DNA of 64,000 nucleotides from assembly GCF_017315985.1 (NCBI RefSeq), contig NZ_JAFLVR010000008.1, positions 62,839 to 126,838 of the forward strand, in the 5' to 3' direction. The notes under the pieces were generated by a model. The model did no database searches and was not told the DNA's origin. It was given only the letters and a program-made list of their open reading frames with translations. A program made the position numbers and the translations under genes. The DNA is from Candidatus Enterococcus murrayae (GTDB lineage Bacteria; Bacillota; Bacilli; Lactobacillales; Enterococcaceae). Each line of letters opens with the position of its first letter. Positions within the stretch are counted from its first letter, which is position 1. Below, in pieces: positions 45,242 through 54,031 of the stretch.

Positions 45242-46618
45242 ATGCATACAGATTATTTAGAAAGTTCATTTTTAGGAAGTAAAGAAGCTGCTCGCAGCAT
45301 GCCTAAACAAGTGTTGCCTGATGAGGGTATGAACCCAGACACAGCCGAGACGCTCGTCAATCATATTCGTTTAAATGAAGCAAAGGCCGATCAAAACTTG
45401 GCAACATTTTGTACCACTCAAATGGAACCACAAGCGGACCGCTTAATGCTTGGATCACTTGAAACGAATGCGATTGACAAATCAGAATATCCAAAAACCA
45501 CAGCAATGGAAAACTATTCAATTAGTATGATTGCACATATGTGGAATATTGGCGAAGGCAAAGAATTATACAAAGACTTCATCGGAACTTCAACAGTCGG
45601 TTCTTCAGAAGGTTGTATGCTAGGCGGTCTTGCTTTATTACACAGCTGGAAACACCGTGCCAAAGCAGCAGGTCTAGATATCGACAACTTGCATGAACAC
45701 AAACCCAACTTAGTTATCATGTCTGCATTCCAAGTTGTATGGGAAAAATTCTGTACGTACTGGAATGTCGAGATGCGGGAAGTTCCAATGGATGAAAACC
45801 ATATGTCATTAAATACGGACATCGTTATGGATTATGTGGATGAAAACACCATTGGTATCGTAGGAATCCAAGGGATTACTTACACCGGCGAAGTAGATGA
45901 TATTCAAAAACTAGATGAACTTGTTTCTGAATACAACAAAACGGCACAACTACCAATTAAGATTCATGTCGACGCAGCATTTGGCGGCTTCTTCGCACCA
46001 TTTGTTGATGGTTTCAAACCATGGGACTTCCGTTTGAAAAATGTAGCATCAATCAATGTTTCAGGGCATAAATACGGGATGGTTTATCCTGGGATTGGCT
46101 GGATTGTTTGGCGTGAAAATACGGAAGAATACTTACCATCAGAAATGCGTTTTGCTGTGCCTTACCTTGGCAGCAGCGTAGATTCAATCGCTATTAACTT
46201 CTCTCATAGCGGTGCACACATTGTTGCGCAGTACTACAATTTGATTCGTTTTGGCCGTGAAGGATTCACAGCTATTATGAACAATGTAAGAGAAGTATCA
46301 AAACGAATCAATACTGAATTAAAAGCGCTAGGTATTTTTGATATCATTAACGATGGGTCAAAATTACCAATCAACTGCTGGAAAATTGCGGATAATATCG
46401 AATTAACTTGGAATTTATACGATTTAGAAGACAAGTTGAAAGAATATGGCTGGCAAGTGCCTGCTTATCCACTTCCAAAAGATCTTGACGATGTTACCAT
46501 CAGTCGGATCGTCGTTCGCCCAGCTATGACTATGGCTATCTGTGATGATTTCATCGATGATTTACATCGTGCAATTGACGATCTAAATAGTAATCATTTG
46601 ATTCATCACGCATCTTAA
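45242..46618 (+). CDS. gadB: Glutamate decarboxylase
   Basis: PLP enzyme that decarboxylates glutamate to GABA and consumes a proton. 458 residues. PLP lysine Lys277 in NVSGHKYGM, the Asp in HVDAAFGGFFAP near 242, and a GSSEGCMLGG phosphate-binding loop near 120-129. AAGGGGATTATCAAT precedes the ATG. The unit gadC-gadB-gltX is known in other lactic acid bacteria. Confidence 0.96.
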   Translation: MHTDYLESSFLGSKEAARSMPKQVLPDEGMNPDTAETLVNHIRLNEAKADQNLATFCTTQMEPQADRLMLGSLETNAIDKSEYPKTTAMENYSISMIAHMWNIGEGKELYKDFIGTSTVGSSEGCMLGGLALLHSWKHRAKAAGLDIDNLHEHKPNLVIMSAFQVVWEKFCTYWNVEMREVPMDENHMSLNTDIVMDYVDENTIGIVGIQGITYTGEVDDIQKLDELVSEYNKTAQLPIKIHVDAAFGGFFAPFVDGFKPWDFRLKNVASINVSGHKYGMVYPGIGWIVWRENTEEYLPSEMRFAVPYLGSSVDSIAINFSHSGAHIVAQYYNLIRFGREGFTAIMNNVREVSKRINTELKALGIFDIINDGSKLPINCWKIADNIELTWNLYDLEDKLKEYGWQVPAYPLPKDLDDVTISRIVVRPAMTMAICDDFIDDLHRAIDDLNSNHLIHHAS

Positions 46619-46694
46619 CCTATAATAGCATCTGTTATTAAAGCCCTGATAAAGTACCCTTTTTATTAGGGCTTTTAAACTGGAGGGAATCAAA

Positions 46695-48206
46695 TTGAAA
46701 AAAGACAAAGTAGAAGTTACCGGCGATGTACGAGTGAGATACGCACCAAGTCCAACAGGTTTTTTACATTTAGGAAATGCGCAATCAGCGTTATTCAACT
46801 ACCTGTTTGCTAAGCATTATAACGGCACTTGGGTTTTGCGAATCGAAGATACTGACTTGAAAAGAAATGTTCCGCATGGTGAAGAAAGCCAGATGGAGAA
46901 TCTTCATTGGTTAGGTATCGACTGGGACGAAGGTCCGGATAAACCGAAAGTTGAATTTGCCCCTTACCACCAAAAAGATCGTGTGAACTTGTATCACAAA
47001 TACGTACAGCAATTACTAGACGCAGGTCTTGCGTACCGCGACTATGCGACTGAAGAAGAATTGAAAGAATTACATGACCAACAAATCGAAGCCAAAATCG
47101 CCCCTCATTATGATGGACGCTGGTATGGCGCGACAGAAGAACAAATCAAACAAGCCGAAGCAGAAGGGCGTAAATCTACGGTTCGTCTGCATTTGCCTGA
47201 AAACCACGTGTATGGTTGGGACGACATGATCAAAGGTCGCGTGGAATTTAACTCAGACAATATCGGTGGAGATTTTATCATTGAAAAAAGCAACGGCATG
47301 GCCACTTATAATTTTGCCGTAGTGATCGACGACTACCTAATGAAGATGACACATGTTTTACGAGGGGATGACCATATTGCGAATACCCCAAAACAAATCG
47401 CCGTATACGAAGCACTAGGTATCCCACAACCGCTATTTGGTCATATCACACTGATCTATAGCTTGGATACCCATAAAAAATTAAGTAAACGGGACAAGAA
47501 TACGCTGCAATTCATCAGCCAATACCGTAAATACGGCTATTTGAATGAAGCGCTGCTGAACTTTATTGCCTTTCTTGGCTGGTCACCAGTTGGAGAAAAA
47601 GAACTGTTCACTCGAGATGAATTGATCGAAGCCTATGATATCAACCGAATGTCAGCATCGCCTGCTTACTTCGACCAAAAGAAACTCGATTGGACAAATG
47701 CTGAATACATCAAAAAAACTTCTGTAGAAGAATTAACAAGACGGATCATGCTGTTAGTTGATGCCGCAGAAACAGAAGTAGCAGAACAATTAAAAGCCAT
47801 CGGGATCGAAAATGACCTTGATTTTGTAAAAAAAGTCGTGGATATCTATCATACAGAAGCCAAGACTTTGATGACATTTATGGAAAAAATCTTGTTTATC
47901 AAAAATGCCAACCAAGTGACCTTCACTTATACCGACTTGGCAGAATTTGATAGCGAAAGTGTCAAACAAATTTTGACTGCAATGTCAGCAGAGTTGAAAA
48001 ATGCGACAGCACCCGTGGACTATTCAGCAATTATATCCGCTGTTCAAAAATCGACTGAACAAAAAGGACGCAAGCTGTACATGCCATTGAATGTCGTATT
48101 CACCGACAGCAAATCTGCACCGCAAATCACAGATATTCTATCAGTAATGCCGAAGGATACCGTGCAGCATTTGATCGACAATGCATTGGCTTTTTTGAAT
48201 AAATAA
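46695..48206 (+). CDS. gltX: Glutamyl-tRNA synthetase, gad-linked
   Basis: Charges tRNA-Glu with glutamate. A 503-residue class I synthetase. The HIGH-like motif is in PSPTGFLHLGNAQSALFNYL near 19-38, and the KMSKS-like motif is HKKLSKRDK near 260. TTG start at 46695 after TGGAGGGAATC. It lies 76 bp downstream of gadB with no strong terminator between, so it is probably read with gadCB. It may be a second gltX beside a housekeeping gene elsewhere; this cannot be checked here. Confidence 0.93.
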   Translation: MKKDKVEVTGDVRVRYAPSPTGFLHLGNAQSALFNYLFAKHYNGTWVLRIEDTDLKRNVPHGEESQMENLHWLGIDWDEGPDKPKVEFAPYHQKDRVNLYHKYVQQLLDAGLAYRDYATEEELKELHDQQIEAKIAPHYDGRWYGATEEQIKQAEAEGRKSTVRLHLPENHVYGWDDMIKGRVEFNSDNIGGDFIIEKSNGMATYNFAVVIDDYLMKMTHVLRGDDHIANTPKQIAVYEALGIPQPLFGHITLIYSLDTHKKLSKRDKNTLQFISQYRKYGYLNEALLNFIAFLGWSPVGEKELFTRDELIEAYDINRMSASPAYFDQKKLDWTNAEYIKKTSVEELTRRIMLLVDAAETEVAEQLKAIGIENDLDFVKKVVDIYHTEAKTLMTFMEKILFIKNANQVTFTYTDLAEFDSESVKQILTAMSAELKNATAPVDYSAIISAVQKSTEQKGRKLYMPLNVVFTDSKSAPQITDILSVMPKDTVQHLIDNALAFLNK

Positions 48207-48212
48207 AGTAAA

Positions 48213-48247
48213 AAACTGCGATTCTCGTTGAGAGTCGCAGTTTTTTT
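48213..48247. terminator. Terminator after gltX
   Basis: AAACTGCGATTCTC and GAGAGTCGCAGTTT form a 14-bp stem with one wobble and a 3-base loop, followed by T-run; A-run on the other side lets it serve the convergent toxin gene too. Confidence 0.92.
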
Positions 48248-48262
48248 GCCAGTCATTAGACT

Positions 48263-48583
48263 TTAAAATTTCAGATGCATTTGTTTCTGTTTAAAGATTT
48301 TTCCAATTAGAATTGAATGGTTCACTTCATCAATTCGATAAAAGAGTGCATAGCTTTGACCAATTAAGATTCGATACGTCGGAATATCAAAACTATATAA
48401 AGGAGAAATATCTTCATGCATTTTAGGAAATAGTTTTAATAATTCTAGTGAGCGATAAATTAATTGAACGAAGTGTTTGATTTTTTCTTCTGAAAGAAAA
48501 AGATCGTTTTCCCATTCTGAAATAAGCTGTATCAAACTATCTTTAAAAGAGACGGAATAAACGAGCTGATAAGACTCCATCAT
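48263..48583 (-). CDS. RelE/ParE-superfamily toxin of a type II toxin-antitoxin pair
   Basis: A 106-residue protein with the compact RelE/ParE arrangement: an N-terminal strand (YQLVYSVSFKDSL), two helices, then PTYRILIGQSYALFYRIDEV and SILIGKIFKQKQ strands. Such toxins are ribosome-dependent mRNA interferases or gyrase poisons. The ATG overlaps the antitoxin stop (ATGA), with GGTTGGGGTGA upstream. The antitoxin comes first, as is usual. Confidence 0.8.
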   Translation of the reverse strand: MMESYQLVYSVSFKDSLIQLISEWENDLFLSEEKIKHFVQLIYRSLELLKLFPKMHEDISPLYSFDIPTYRILIGQSYALFYRIDEVNHSILIGKIFKQKQMHLKF

Positions 48584-48831
48584 TCACCCCAACCATATTT
48601 GCCAAAGAGCGTAGTCATTTCTTCTTCAGAAACAGTATTATTTGTTTTAAACTCCGCAAAACTCTCTTCGATTAACGCACGATCTTTCTTTTTTGCGACT
48701 TCTTGGGCATCTAAGATGAAATAATTTCCCTCTTTTTTAACATCCAAGATATCTCCTTCATGTAATCCCCATTCTTTAGGAAAAATTCCCCCAACGGAAT
48801 TTCCAATCTTTCGTACTTTGATTTTTCCCAT
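48580..48831 (-). CDS. AbrB/MazE-fold antitoxin
   Basis: An 83-residue protein. The N-terminal SpoVT-AbrB domain is clear from KVRKIGNSVGGIFPKEWGL and GDILDVKKEGN. The acidic C-terminal tail likely wraps the toxin. AGAGGTGATC lies upstream. A perfect palindrome in its promoter suggests autorepression. Pairing of an AbrB-fold antitoxin with a RelE-like toxin recalls PrlF-YhaV. Confidence 0.85.
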   Translation of the reverse strand: MGKIKVRKIGNSVGGIFPKEWGLHEGDILDVKKEGNYFILDAQEVAKKKDRALIEESFAEFKTNNTVSEEEMTTLFGKYGWGE

Positions 48832-48852
48832 TCAGATCACCTCTTTTTACGA

Positions 48853-48870
48853 AATTATAACATGTTATAA
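48853..48870 (-). promoter_or_regulatory. Toxin-antitoxin promoter with palindromic operator
   Basis: TTATAACATGTTATAA (48855-48870) is a perfect 16-bp palindrome overlapping the minus-strand -10 TATAAT (48853-48858). Upstream TTCCTT, 17 bp away, is a weak -35. Confidence 0.7.
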
Positions 48871-48939
48871 CTATTTAAGGAAGTTATGATTATCTAGTTG
48901 CAACTCAAAAAAGGATTGATATGATGAGAATAGAGTCAT

Positions 48940-49059
48940 TAATACGAAAGAGGTTACCAGTTTTACTTTCGACTTCAGTAGATTAGTAAAATGGTATCCG
49001 GAATGAAAATCAATCGATTTTAACTAAAATTGAACCATTACTATGAAAGAGGTGAGAGG
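48940..49059 (+). repeat. Dispersed repeat, copy before the AraC gene
   Basis: TTACCAGTTTTACTTTCGAC, then GATTAGTAAAATGGTATCCG and GAATGAAAATCAATCGATTT lead into the AraC ribosome binding site. The order and sequences match the 23.6- and 56-kb copies (end block, then start block of a next unit). Confidence 0.6.
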
Positions 49060-49893
49060 ATGATTGATCAGAGAGCGCTGTTTTTGTATCCGCAAAATCA
49101 GCGGGTCATTTTTCGGAATAGGGATTGTTTGTATGTGAAGCCGCATGCGGCATTGCAGCAGTATATCTCTAACTACACGCTGACTTTTCCGAAGAAACAG
49201 ACGATTTCAGAAGAATACACGATCATTCCTCATGGCTGTGCAACGTTGACCGTTGCTCTGAAAAATCACGTATTCAGCAGTCGGCTATTTGGTCCGGCGA
49301 CCAGGACAGCGTGTGTGGGCGACCAAGCAGGGACATTTGATCAAATAGTTATCGTGGAATTTCAACCGGCTGGGCTATATTCCTTTTTAGGTTTTAAGCA
49401 AAATGAAATTGTTGATCAGAACTTCTCCTTTGATGCAGTCCAGCCCAAGCTGAATCGAGCAATAGTGGAATTGTTGGAAACGACAGGAAGCGTTCAAGAG
49501 CTGTTGACTGGCATCGATCATTTATTTTTGCCGGCCATTTTAGCAGATTGTCCGCCAGAATTAAAGGCTGCAACAAAAACGATCATCCGTCAAACTGGGA
49601 ATGTTTCTTTAAAGGAGTTGTCGAATACCGCATTCTACAGTGAACGGCATTTAACACGGCTGTTCAATGAGTATCTGGGAATGAGTACTAAAACCTTCTC
49701 CCGGCTGGTTCGGGTTAATCAAACGATTCGATTGCTGAATCAGCCGCAAGGAGATATTACTACGGCGTACGAAGCCGCTGGATACTATGATTTTTCTCAT
49801 TTCAATCGCGATTTTAAGCTGGTAACAGGAAATACACCGCAGGCCTATCAGCAAAAGATGTCCGATTTTTACAGTGAAATCGCAAAGTTCTAA
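49060..49893 (+). CDS. AraC-family transcriptional regulator
   Basis: A 277-residue regulator. N-terminal ligand region with HAALQQYISNYTLTFP near 28, and C-terminal double HTH (VSLKELSNTAFYSERHLTRL and the last AGYYDFSHFNRDFKLVTGNT). ATG at 49060 follows GAGGTGAGAGG. The VOC-family gene follows in 57 bp and could be its target. Ligand unknown. Confidence 0.87.
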   Translation: MIDQRALFLYPQNQRVIFRNRDCLYVKPHAALQQYISNYTLTFPKKQTISEEYTIIPHGCATLTVALKNHVFSSRLFGPATRTACVGDQAGTFDQIVIVEFQPAGLYSFLGFKQNEIVDQNFSFDAVQPKLNRAIVELLETTGSVQELLTGIDHLFLPAILADCPPELKAATKTIIRQTGNVSLKELSNTAFYSERHLTRLFNEYLGMSTKTFSRLVRVNQTIRLLNQPQGDITTAYEAAGYYDFSHFNRDFKLVTGNTPQAYQQKMSDFYSEIAKF

Positions 49894-49950
49894 AGGTATA
49901 GTTGAGAAAAAGAAAGGCGAGTCGAGTAACGGCTCTGACGGGTGATAGCG

Positions 49951-50415
49951 ATGAATTATAGCGGAATATTATTGGCAGTGAAAGATATGACAAAATCGAA
50001 GCAATTTTATGAAGGGGTCATGGAACAAAAAATAGCGATGGATTTGGATAATATCCATGTATCCTTTGAGAGCGGCTTTTCTTTGCAGGCCGATTATGAA
50101 GGGCTGCTTGGTGTTCCCTTGAATCCAAAGGAGCAGCCGGATAATTTCCAGCTTTATTTTGAAGTTGAGGATTTGGATAAGTGGGAAGAGACGCTTTCAA
50201 AAGTCGACGGCATCGAGTTTCTGCACCACAGCAAAGAGTATCCTTGGGGACAACGAGTGATGCGATTTTATGATTTTGACAAGTATATTGTGGAGGTCTC
50301 CGAAAGTATGGCAAGTGTCGTGAAGCGCTTCTTAGCTCAAGGGCTGTCAGTGGAAGAGACCGCTGAAAAAACAATGTTTCCAGTGGAATTTGTTCAACAG
50401 ATTGGGACTGATTAG
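49951..50415 (+). CDS. VOC-family (glyoxalase/bleomycin resistance-like) protein
   Basis: A 154-residue single-domain VOC protein. Start MNYSGILLAVKDMTKSKQFY and the later GQRVMRFYDFDKYIVEVSES are typical of the fold, with a helical C-terminal addition after residue 120. Metal-binding and antibiotic-binding roles occur in the family; the function is unknown. ATG at 49951 after GGGTGATAGC. Confidence 0.8.
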   Translation: MNYSGILLAVKDMTKSKQFYEGVMEQKIAMDLDNIHVSFESGFSLQADYEGLLGVPLNPKEQPDNFQLYFEVEDLDKWEETLSKVDGIEFLHHSKEYPWGQRVMRFYDFDKYIVEVSESMASVVKRFLAQGLSVEETAEKTMFPVEFVQQIGTD

Positions 50416-50524
50416 CAGCGAGTAAGGCTGGAAAAAGGTGCTGGGACCTGCGAAGGAAGTTGCAAGACACCAAAGATATGCGTAAAATGACCTTAATAAG
50501 AAAATTCTTTTGGAGGTAGTTGCA

Positions 50525-50776
50525 ATGAATGAACATGATATCGTGCCGCCGATCCAGCCAAATGATTTTATCGATCCTGTAAAAAATGAACAGCAAGCGA
50601 TGCAAAGCGTTACGCTTGAAGATAGACAGCAACATGTCGGGATCAAAGAAATCAAGAATAAGAACAATGAAGATATTCTGGTCGTAGTCGCTGAACCCAA
50701 ACCTGTTTCGATCGATTTGGAAAAGGACCTATTGATGAAGGAAAAGCGACGGGACAAAGGAGTAATCGTCGACTGA
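50525..50776 (+). CDS. Small conserved-looking hypothetical protein
   Basis: An 83-residue protein beginning MNEHDIVPPIQPNDFIDPVK, mostly polar and charged, with a short hydrophobic strand EDILVVVAE in the middle. No membrane segment or signal peptide. TGGAGGTAGTTGCA precedes the ATG. It lies 109 bp after the VOC gene and has its own strong terminator, so it is likely real. I do not recognise the family. Confidence 0.6.
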   Translation: MNEHDIVPPIQPNDFIDPVKNEQQAMQSVTLEDRQQHVGIKEIKNKNNEDILVVVAEPKPVSIDLEKDLLMKEKRRDKGVIVD

Positions 50777-50792
50777 TCATTAAAGCTAGTAT

Positions 50793-50830
50793 AAAAAACA
50801 CGATCGCATGATTTTTGCGGTCGTGTTTTT
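50793..50830. terminator. Bidirectional terminator between the small ORF and glpF
   Basis: AAACACGATCGCA and TGCGGTCGTGTTT form a 13-bp stem with one mismatch; A- and T-runs flank it. Confidence 0.88.
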
Positions 50831-50832
50831 GT

Positions 50833-51564
50833 TTAAATAAATAATGCTTTATAGAGTGCAATCGCTACGATTGAAGCAATGATTGGTGCTAAAACCGGCA
50901 CCCAAGAATAGCTCCATTGTGAATCGCCTTTGTTTTTCAATGGCAATAAGGCATGCATGATCCGAGGGCCTAAATCACGAGCAGGATTCAAACCTGGTCC
51001 AGTTGGTCCGCCAAAGGATGCGACTAATGTCCAAACCAAAAACCCTAACGCTAAATGCGCTGTTCCCAAATTATCTTGGAAGAAGGGGGCTTTGGTAATG
51101 CCAAGTGCACCAAAGAATAAAATGAATGAGCCGAAGAACTCATTTACGAATCCGTTGAATTTAGAACCAACACTATTAATCGTTGAAAAGGTTCCTAAAA
51201 CATGCAGCTTGTCTTCTGTTTGATCGTAATAAGGTTTGTAGCTGGCTACTACGACTAGTTGACCAACCATTGCGCCAAGAAATTGAACGACGATGTAAGG
51301 CAAAACTTCCGCCCAAGGGAACAGGCCGCTAACCGCTAAACCAATTGTAAACGCCGGGTTGATGTGGTTGCCGCTGATACCGCCAAAAATCATTGCAGGA
51401 ATCATGACCCCGCATCCATAGCCTACGGCAATCAACATCCAGTCACTGCCGTAACCCTTTGTTCCTCTTAAATCAACATTGGCAACTGCGCCATTTCCCA
51501 GCATTACTAACAAAGCAGTCCCCAAGAACTCAGCTGCTAACCGAGTAGTCAGTGAATAATCCAT
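50833..51564 (-). CDS. glpF: Aquaglyceroporin / glycerol facilitator (MIP family)
   Basis: A 243-residue channel with six hydrophobic segments. Both NPA boxes are present (SGNHINPAFTIG and GPGLNPARDLGPR); the following Asp in NPARD is typical of glycerol facilitators. The gene has AGGAGG upstream. It may carry glycerol, lactate or water. No glpK or glpO is next to it. Confidence 0.9.
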   Translation of the reverse strand: MDYSLTTRLAAEFLGTALLVMLGNGAVANVDLRGTKGYGSDWMLIAVGYGCGVMIPAMIFGGISGNHINPAFTIGLAVSGLFPWAEVLPYIVVQFLGAMVGQLVVVASYKPYYDQTEDKLHVLGTFSTINSVGSKFNGFVNEFFGSFILFFGALGITKAPFFQDNLGTAHLALGFLVWTLVASFGGPTGPGLNPARDLGPRIMHALLPLKNKGDSQWSYSWVPVLAPIIASIVAIALYKALFI

Positions 51565-51598
51565 AAAAACCTCCTAAGAATAATTGAAATGAAAATGT

Positions 51599-51615
51599 AA
51601 ATGAAAATTTCATTT
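51599..51615. promoter_or_regulatory. Palindrome in the glpF upstream region
   Basis: AAATGAAA-A-TTTCATTT is a perfect palindrome around one central base, directly upstream of the glpF ribosome binding site and near a possible -10. It may be an operator. I see nothing else in 51616-51805. Confidence 0.5.
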
Positions 51616-51805
51616 TATATCTTAAGCCCATTCTTTGTAATTAGCAAATGTTAACCTCAGAAAAGCGGAAAATTTCTATAAGAAATGACAACGCTGGTTA
51701 TTCAAGCAGCTTCACACTGATTTTTAGCAAAATAAGTGATTAAACAAATCTGCATATCCTGAAGTTCACAGCAGGAGAGGATTGTTCTGAGGAGTTTGAA
51801 CATAA

Positions 51806-51833
51806 AAAAATCCCGTTCAATTGAACGAGATTT
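51806..51833 (-). terminator. Terminator of the MDR reductase gene
   Basis: AAATCCCGTTCAATTGAACGAGATTT is an imperfect palindrome with A7 on the plus side, giving a T-run on minus after the stop at 51834. Confidence 0.8.
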
Positions 51834-52841
51834 CTAGTTTATTAACACGAGGTGGCGAAAGTTTGGATTGTTTTCAATCAGCTTATGCGCACCATAGAAA
51901 TTTTTATCTGAAAAACCATTCAGCTGCGCTGTCAAAATCGATTTTAACTGATCCTTTTCCCATAAATAAACCAGCAGCTCCATGATTTTTCGTGAATACT
52001 CAATGCCTTCTTCGCTGGCAAAGGAAGTCTCCAAGAATTCTTCGCAGTAAAAGTTCAGATAGTCTGGATCAAAATTCTTGTTTTTCTTTTTAATGAAATG
52101 CAAGAGTAAAACACTGGCAGTATCCTTGAATTCAGCAAGGTGGTCGAAGCTTTTTTCCTTTTCGGTATCCAAGTTGATCACGTAGTCAACGGGTGTCATT
52201 TCAGCACCGTTCAGTTCTCTTGATAGATGCGTCGATTGTGAGAATACGACATCGGCGCCCATATTTTTGATCCAAATTTCTGAATTGTTTTTGTTGATCG
52301 TCGCCGCGACCTTCAAGCCAGCCCACTTAGCTAGTTGGATGATGGTGGCGCCCAGCCCGTCAGACGTATTCAAAATCAGCAGATTCCCTTGGTTTTTCCC
52401 GGGCTTTGGTATTAACTCCAGCTGCTTGAACAGCACTTCAAAGGCTAAGAAAAAGCTGTAGGAAAAAGCAGCTGCCTCATCTGTAGGGAAAGAGTCCGGT
52501 AATTTCACGATGGAACGAATATCCGCAATCTGGAAATTGCTGTAGCTGCCGTATTTTCCCACTTTATTTACGTACAATACACGATCACCGACATTTAATC
52601 GCGGGTTGCTGCTGCCTAGGCGTGTAATGATTCCCACGCCGCCGAAGCCTAAAATATAGGGCTTTTTCGACCCTTTAATTGTTTGGCGAATCTGAGTGTC
52701 TAAGGTACTGATAGAAATAGCGGAAATTTTTATCATGACATCATTTTCCCGTAATTTTGGGAGCATGATTTTGTAGTGTTCAAATTTTTTGTCTTCTTTT
52801 AAACGAAATTTTTTCTCGAACCCAATCGCGTCTGAAATCAT
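51834..52841 (-). CDS. Medium-chain (quinone oxidoreductase-like) zinc-independent reductase
   Basis: A 335-residue MDR-superfamily protein. PYILGFGGVGIITRLGSS near 63 and GDRVLYVNKVGKYGSYSNF near 82 replace the zinc ligands of ADH. The Rossmann region reads LILNTSDGLGATIIQLAKWA near 155-175. Likely an NADPH-dependent quinone or enone reductase. Substrate unknown. Terminator follows its stop. Confidence 0.85.
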   Translation of the reverse strand: MISDAIGFEKKFRLKEDKKFEHYKIMLPKLRENDVMIKISAISISTLDTQIRQTIKGSKKPYILGFGGVGIITRLGSSNPRLNVGDRVLYVNKVGKYGSYSNFQIADIRSIVKLPDSFPTDEAAAFSYSFFLAFEVLFKQLELIPKPGKNQGNLLILNTSDGLGATIIQLAKWAGLKVAATINKNNSEIWIKNMGADVVFSQSTHLSRELNGAEMTPVDYVINLDTEKEKSFDHLAEFKDTASVLLLHFIKKKNKNFDPDYLNFYCEEFLETSFASEEGIEYSRKIMELLVYLWEKDQLKSILTAQLNGFSDKNFYGAHKLIENNPNFRHLVLIN

Positions 52842-53122
52842 TCGTTTTACCCTCCTCAGAAATAACTTTCTGAATATCCAATAATAAAATGGCTACTTAT
52901 AATATACTTGATTTAACAAAGAGAGGGAAATAATTTCTTTAAAATATCAAAAGAACTCCGCGGTTTTATCAAAATTTCAACGAGTTATTTGTCAAAAGCG
53001 CAGAAGAAGGAAAAAGTCGCAGCTGTTTCACGCAGAAATTATTTGCACTTAGCTTGTGAGCCTGACCTAAGATAGGTAGAATTGATTTATTGAGCAAAAA
53101 ATAAAGAAGCAGGGGGAATAAC

Positions 53123-53749
53123 ATGTTCACTGAAAAAAGTTTTGAGGTTTTTGAAGTTGACGGATTGGATGAGCGAATGGCTGCTATTCGCAAGGAGATT
53201 CAGCCGACTTTTCAACAATTAGATGAAGTGTTTCAACAAATGCTGGAGCCGCTGTTGGATGAGTCATTGTTTATCCACATTGCTCAGCATCGTCGTCGTA
53301 CAACTTATCCACCAGAAAATACGTGGTCAGCCTTAAGTCGGCAAAAACGCGGCTATAAGATGGAACCCCACTTCCAGCTGGGAATCTGGCCGGAGTATGT
53401 TTTTATGTGGCTTTCCTGCATTGATCAGCCGAAAAATGAGCAGGCGATCGCACAAACACTGCTGGATAATCCGCAGGTGTTCACTGGGTTATCCCCAGAT
53501 TTTGTTTTATCCGGTGATCACACGAAGCCTAAAGTGGAGGAGTTATCACCAGAAAGCACAGAGCGGCTGTTGGAAAGATTTCGTGATGTGAAAAAGGGAG
53601 AGTTTCAGATTGGGCGAATCATTAAAAAAGAAGATCCGATGTGGAAAACACCTGAAGCAGCGCAAGCATTTATGCTTGAGACCTATCGACAATTGGTACC
53701 AATCTATCAATTAGCCAATCAAGCAAGTTTTGCACAGGTGGAAAATTAG
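53123..53749 (+). CDS. DUF1054 (UPF0637, YktB-like) family protein
   Basis: A 208-residue protein matching DUF1054: MFTEKSFEVFEVDGLDERMA at the start, HVAQHRRRT-like IAQHRRRTTYPPENTWSALS near 53-72, and HFQLGIWPEYVFMWLSC near 84-100. Function unknown; structure of the family is known but not its role. AGCAGGGGGAATAAC precedes the ATG. The 52842-53122 gap before it holds no gene I can identify. Confidence 0.9.
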   Translation: MFTEKSFEVFEVDGLDERMAAIRKEIQPTFQQLDEVFQQMLEPLLDESLFIHIAQHRRRTTYPPENTWSALSRQKRGYKMEPHFQLGIWPEYVFMWLSCIDQPKNEQAIAQTLLDNPQVFTGLSPDFVLSGDHTKPKVEELSPESTERLLERFRDVKKGEFQIGRIIKKEDPMWKTPEAAQAFMLETYRQLVPIYQLANQASFAQVEN

Positions 53750-53784
53750 GGAACATTTTTAATCTTTTATAATTAGTATGAGCT

Positions 53785-53812
53785 GGACAGCGAATTTTTC
53801 GCTGTTTTTTTT
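53785..53812 (+). terminator. Terminator after the DUF1054 gene
   Basis: ACAGCGAA (53787-53794) and TTCGCTGT (53798-53805) with a 3-base loop and T8. Flanking AGCTGGA and TCCAGC extend pairing. Confidence 0.85.
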
Positions 53813-53936
53813 ATCCAGCGAAGGCGAAAAGAAATAGTTAGGAGGATTGGTTAGTCTGAAGCATTTTTGATAGCGTTAAAAAATCCCAGCGTTTTTAAAG
53901 AGCGGGTTATTTTCAAGAGAAGTTTAAAGAAGTTAT

Positions 53937-53973
53937 TGAAAGCGTTTTATAGAAATGTCCATTTCAGTGGACA
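53937..53973 (+). promoter_or_regulatory. cre-like site and inverted repeat before the PRD regulator
   Basis: TGAAAGCGTTTTAT (53937-53950) matches the cre consensus at 12 of 14 positions. TGTCCA-TTTCAG-TGGACA (53956-53973) is a perfect 6-bp inverted repeat. A possible promoter is TTTAAA (53923-53928) with TTTATA (53946-53951). These are upstream of the regulator-PTS operon. Confidence 0.55.
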
Positions 53974-54031
53974 TAAGAAAAAATGTACGACAGTTAAAAA
54001 GAGCTATATTAAGGACAAGGAGGTTGACAAA

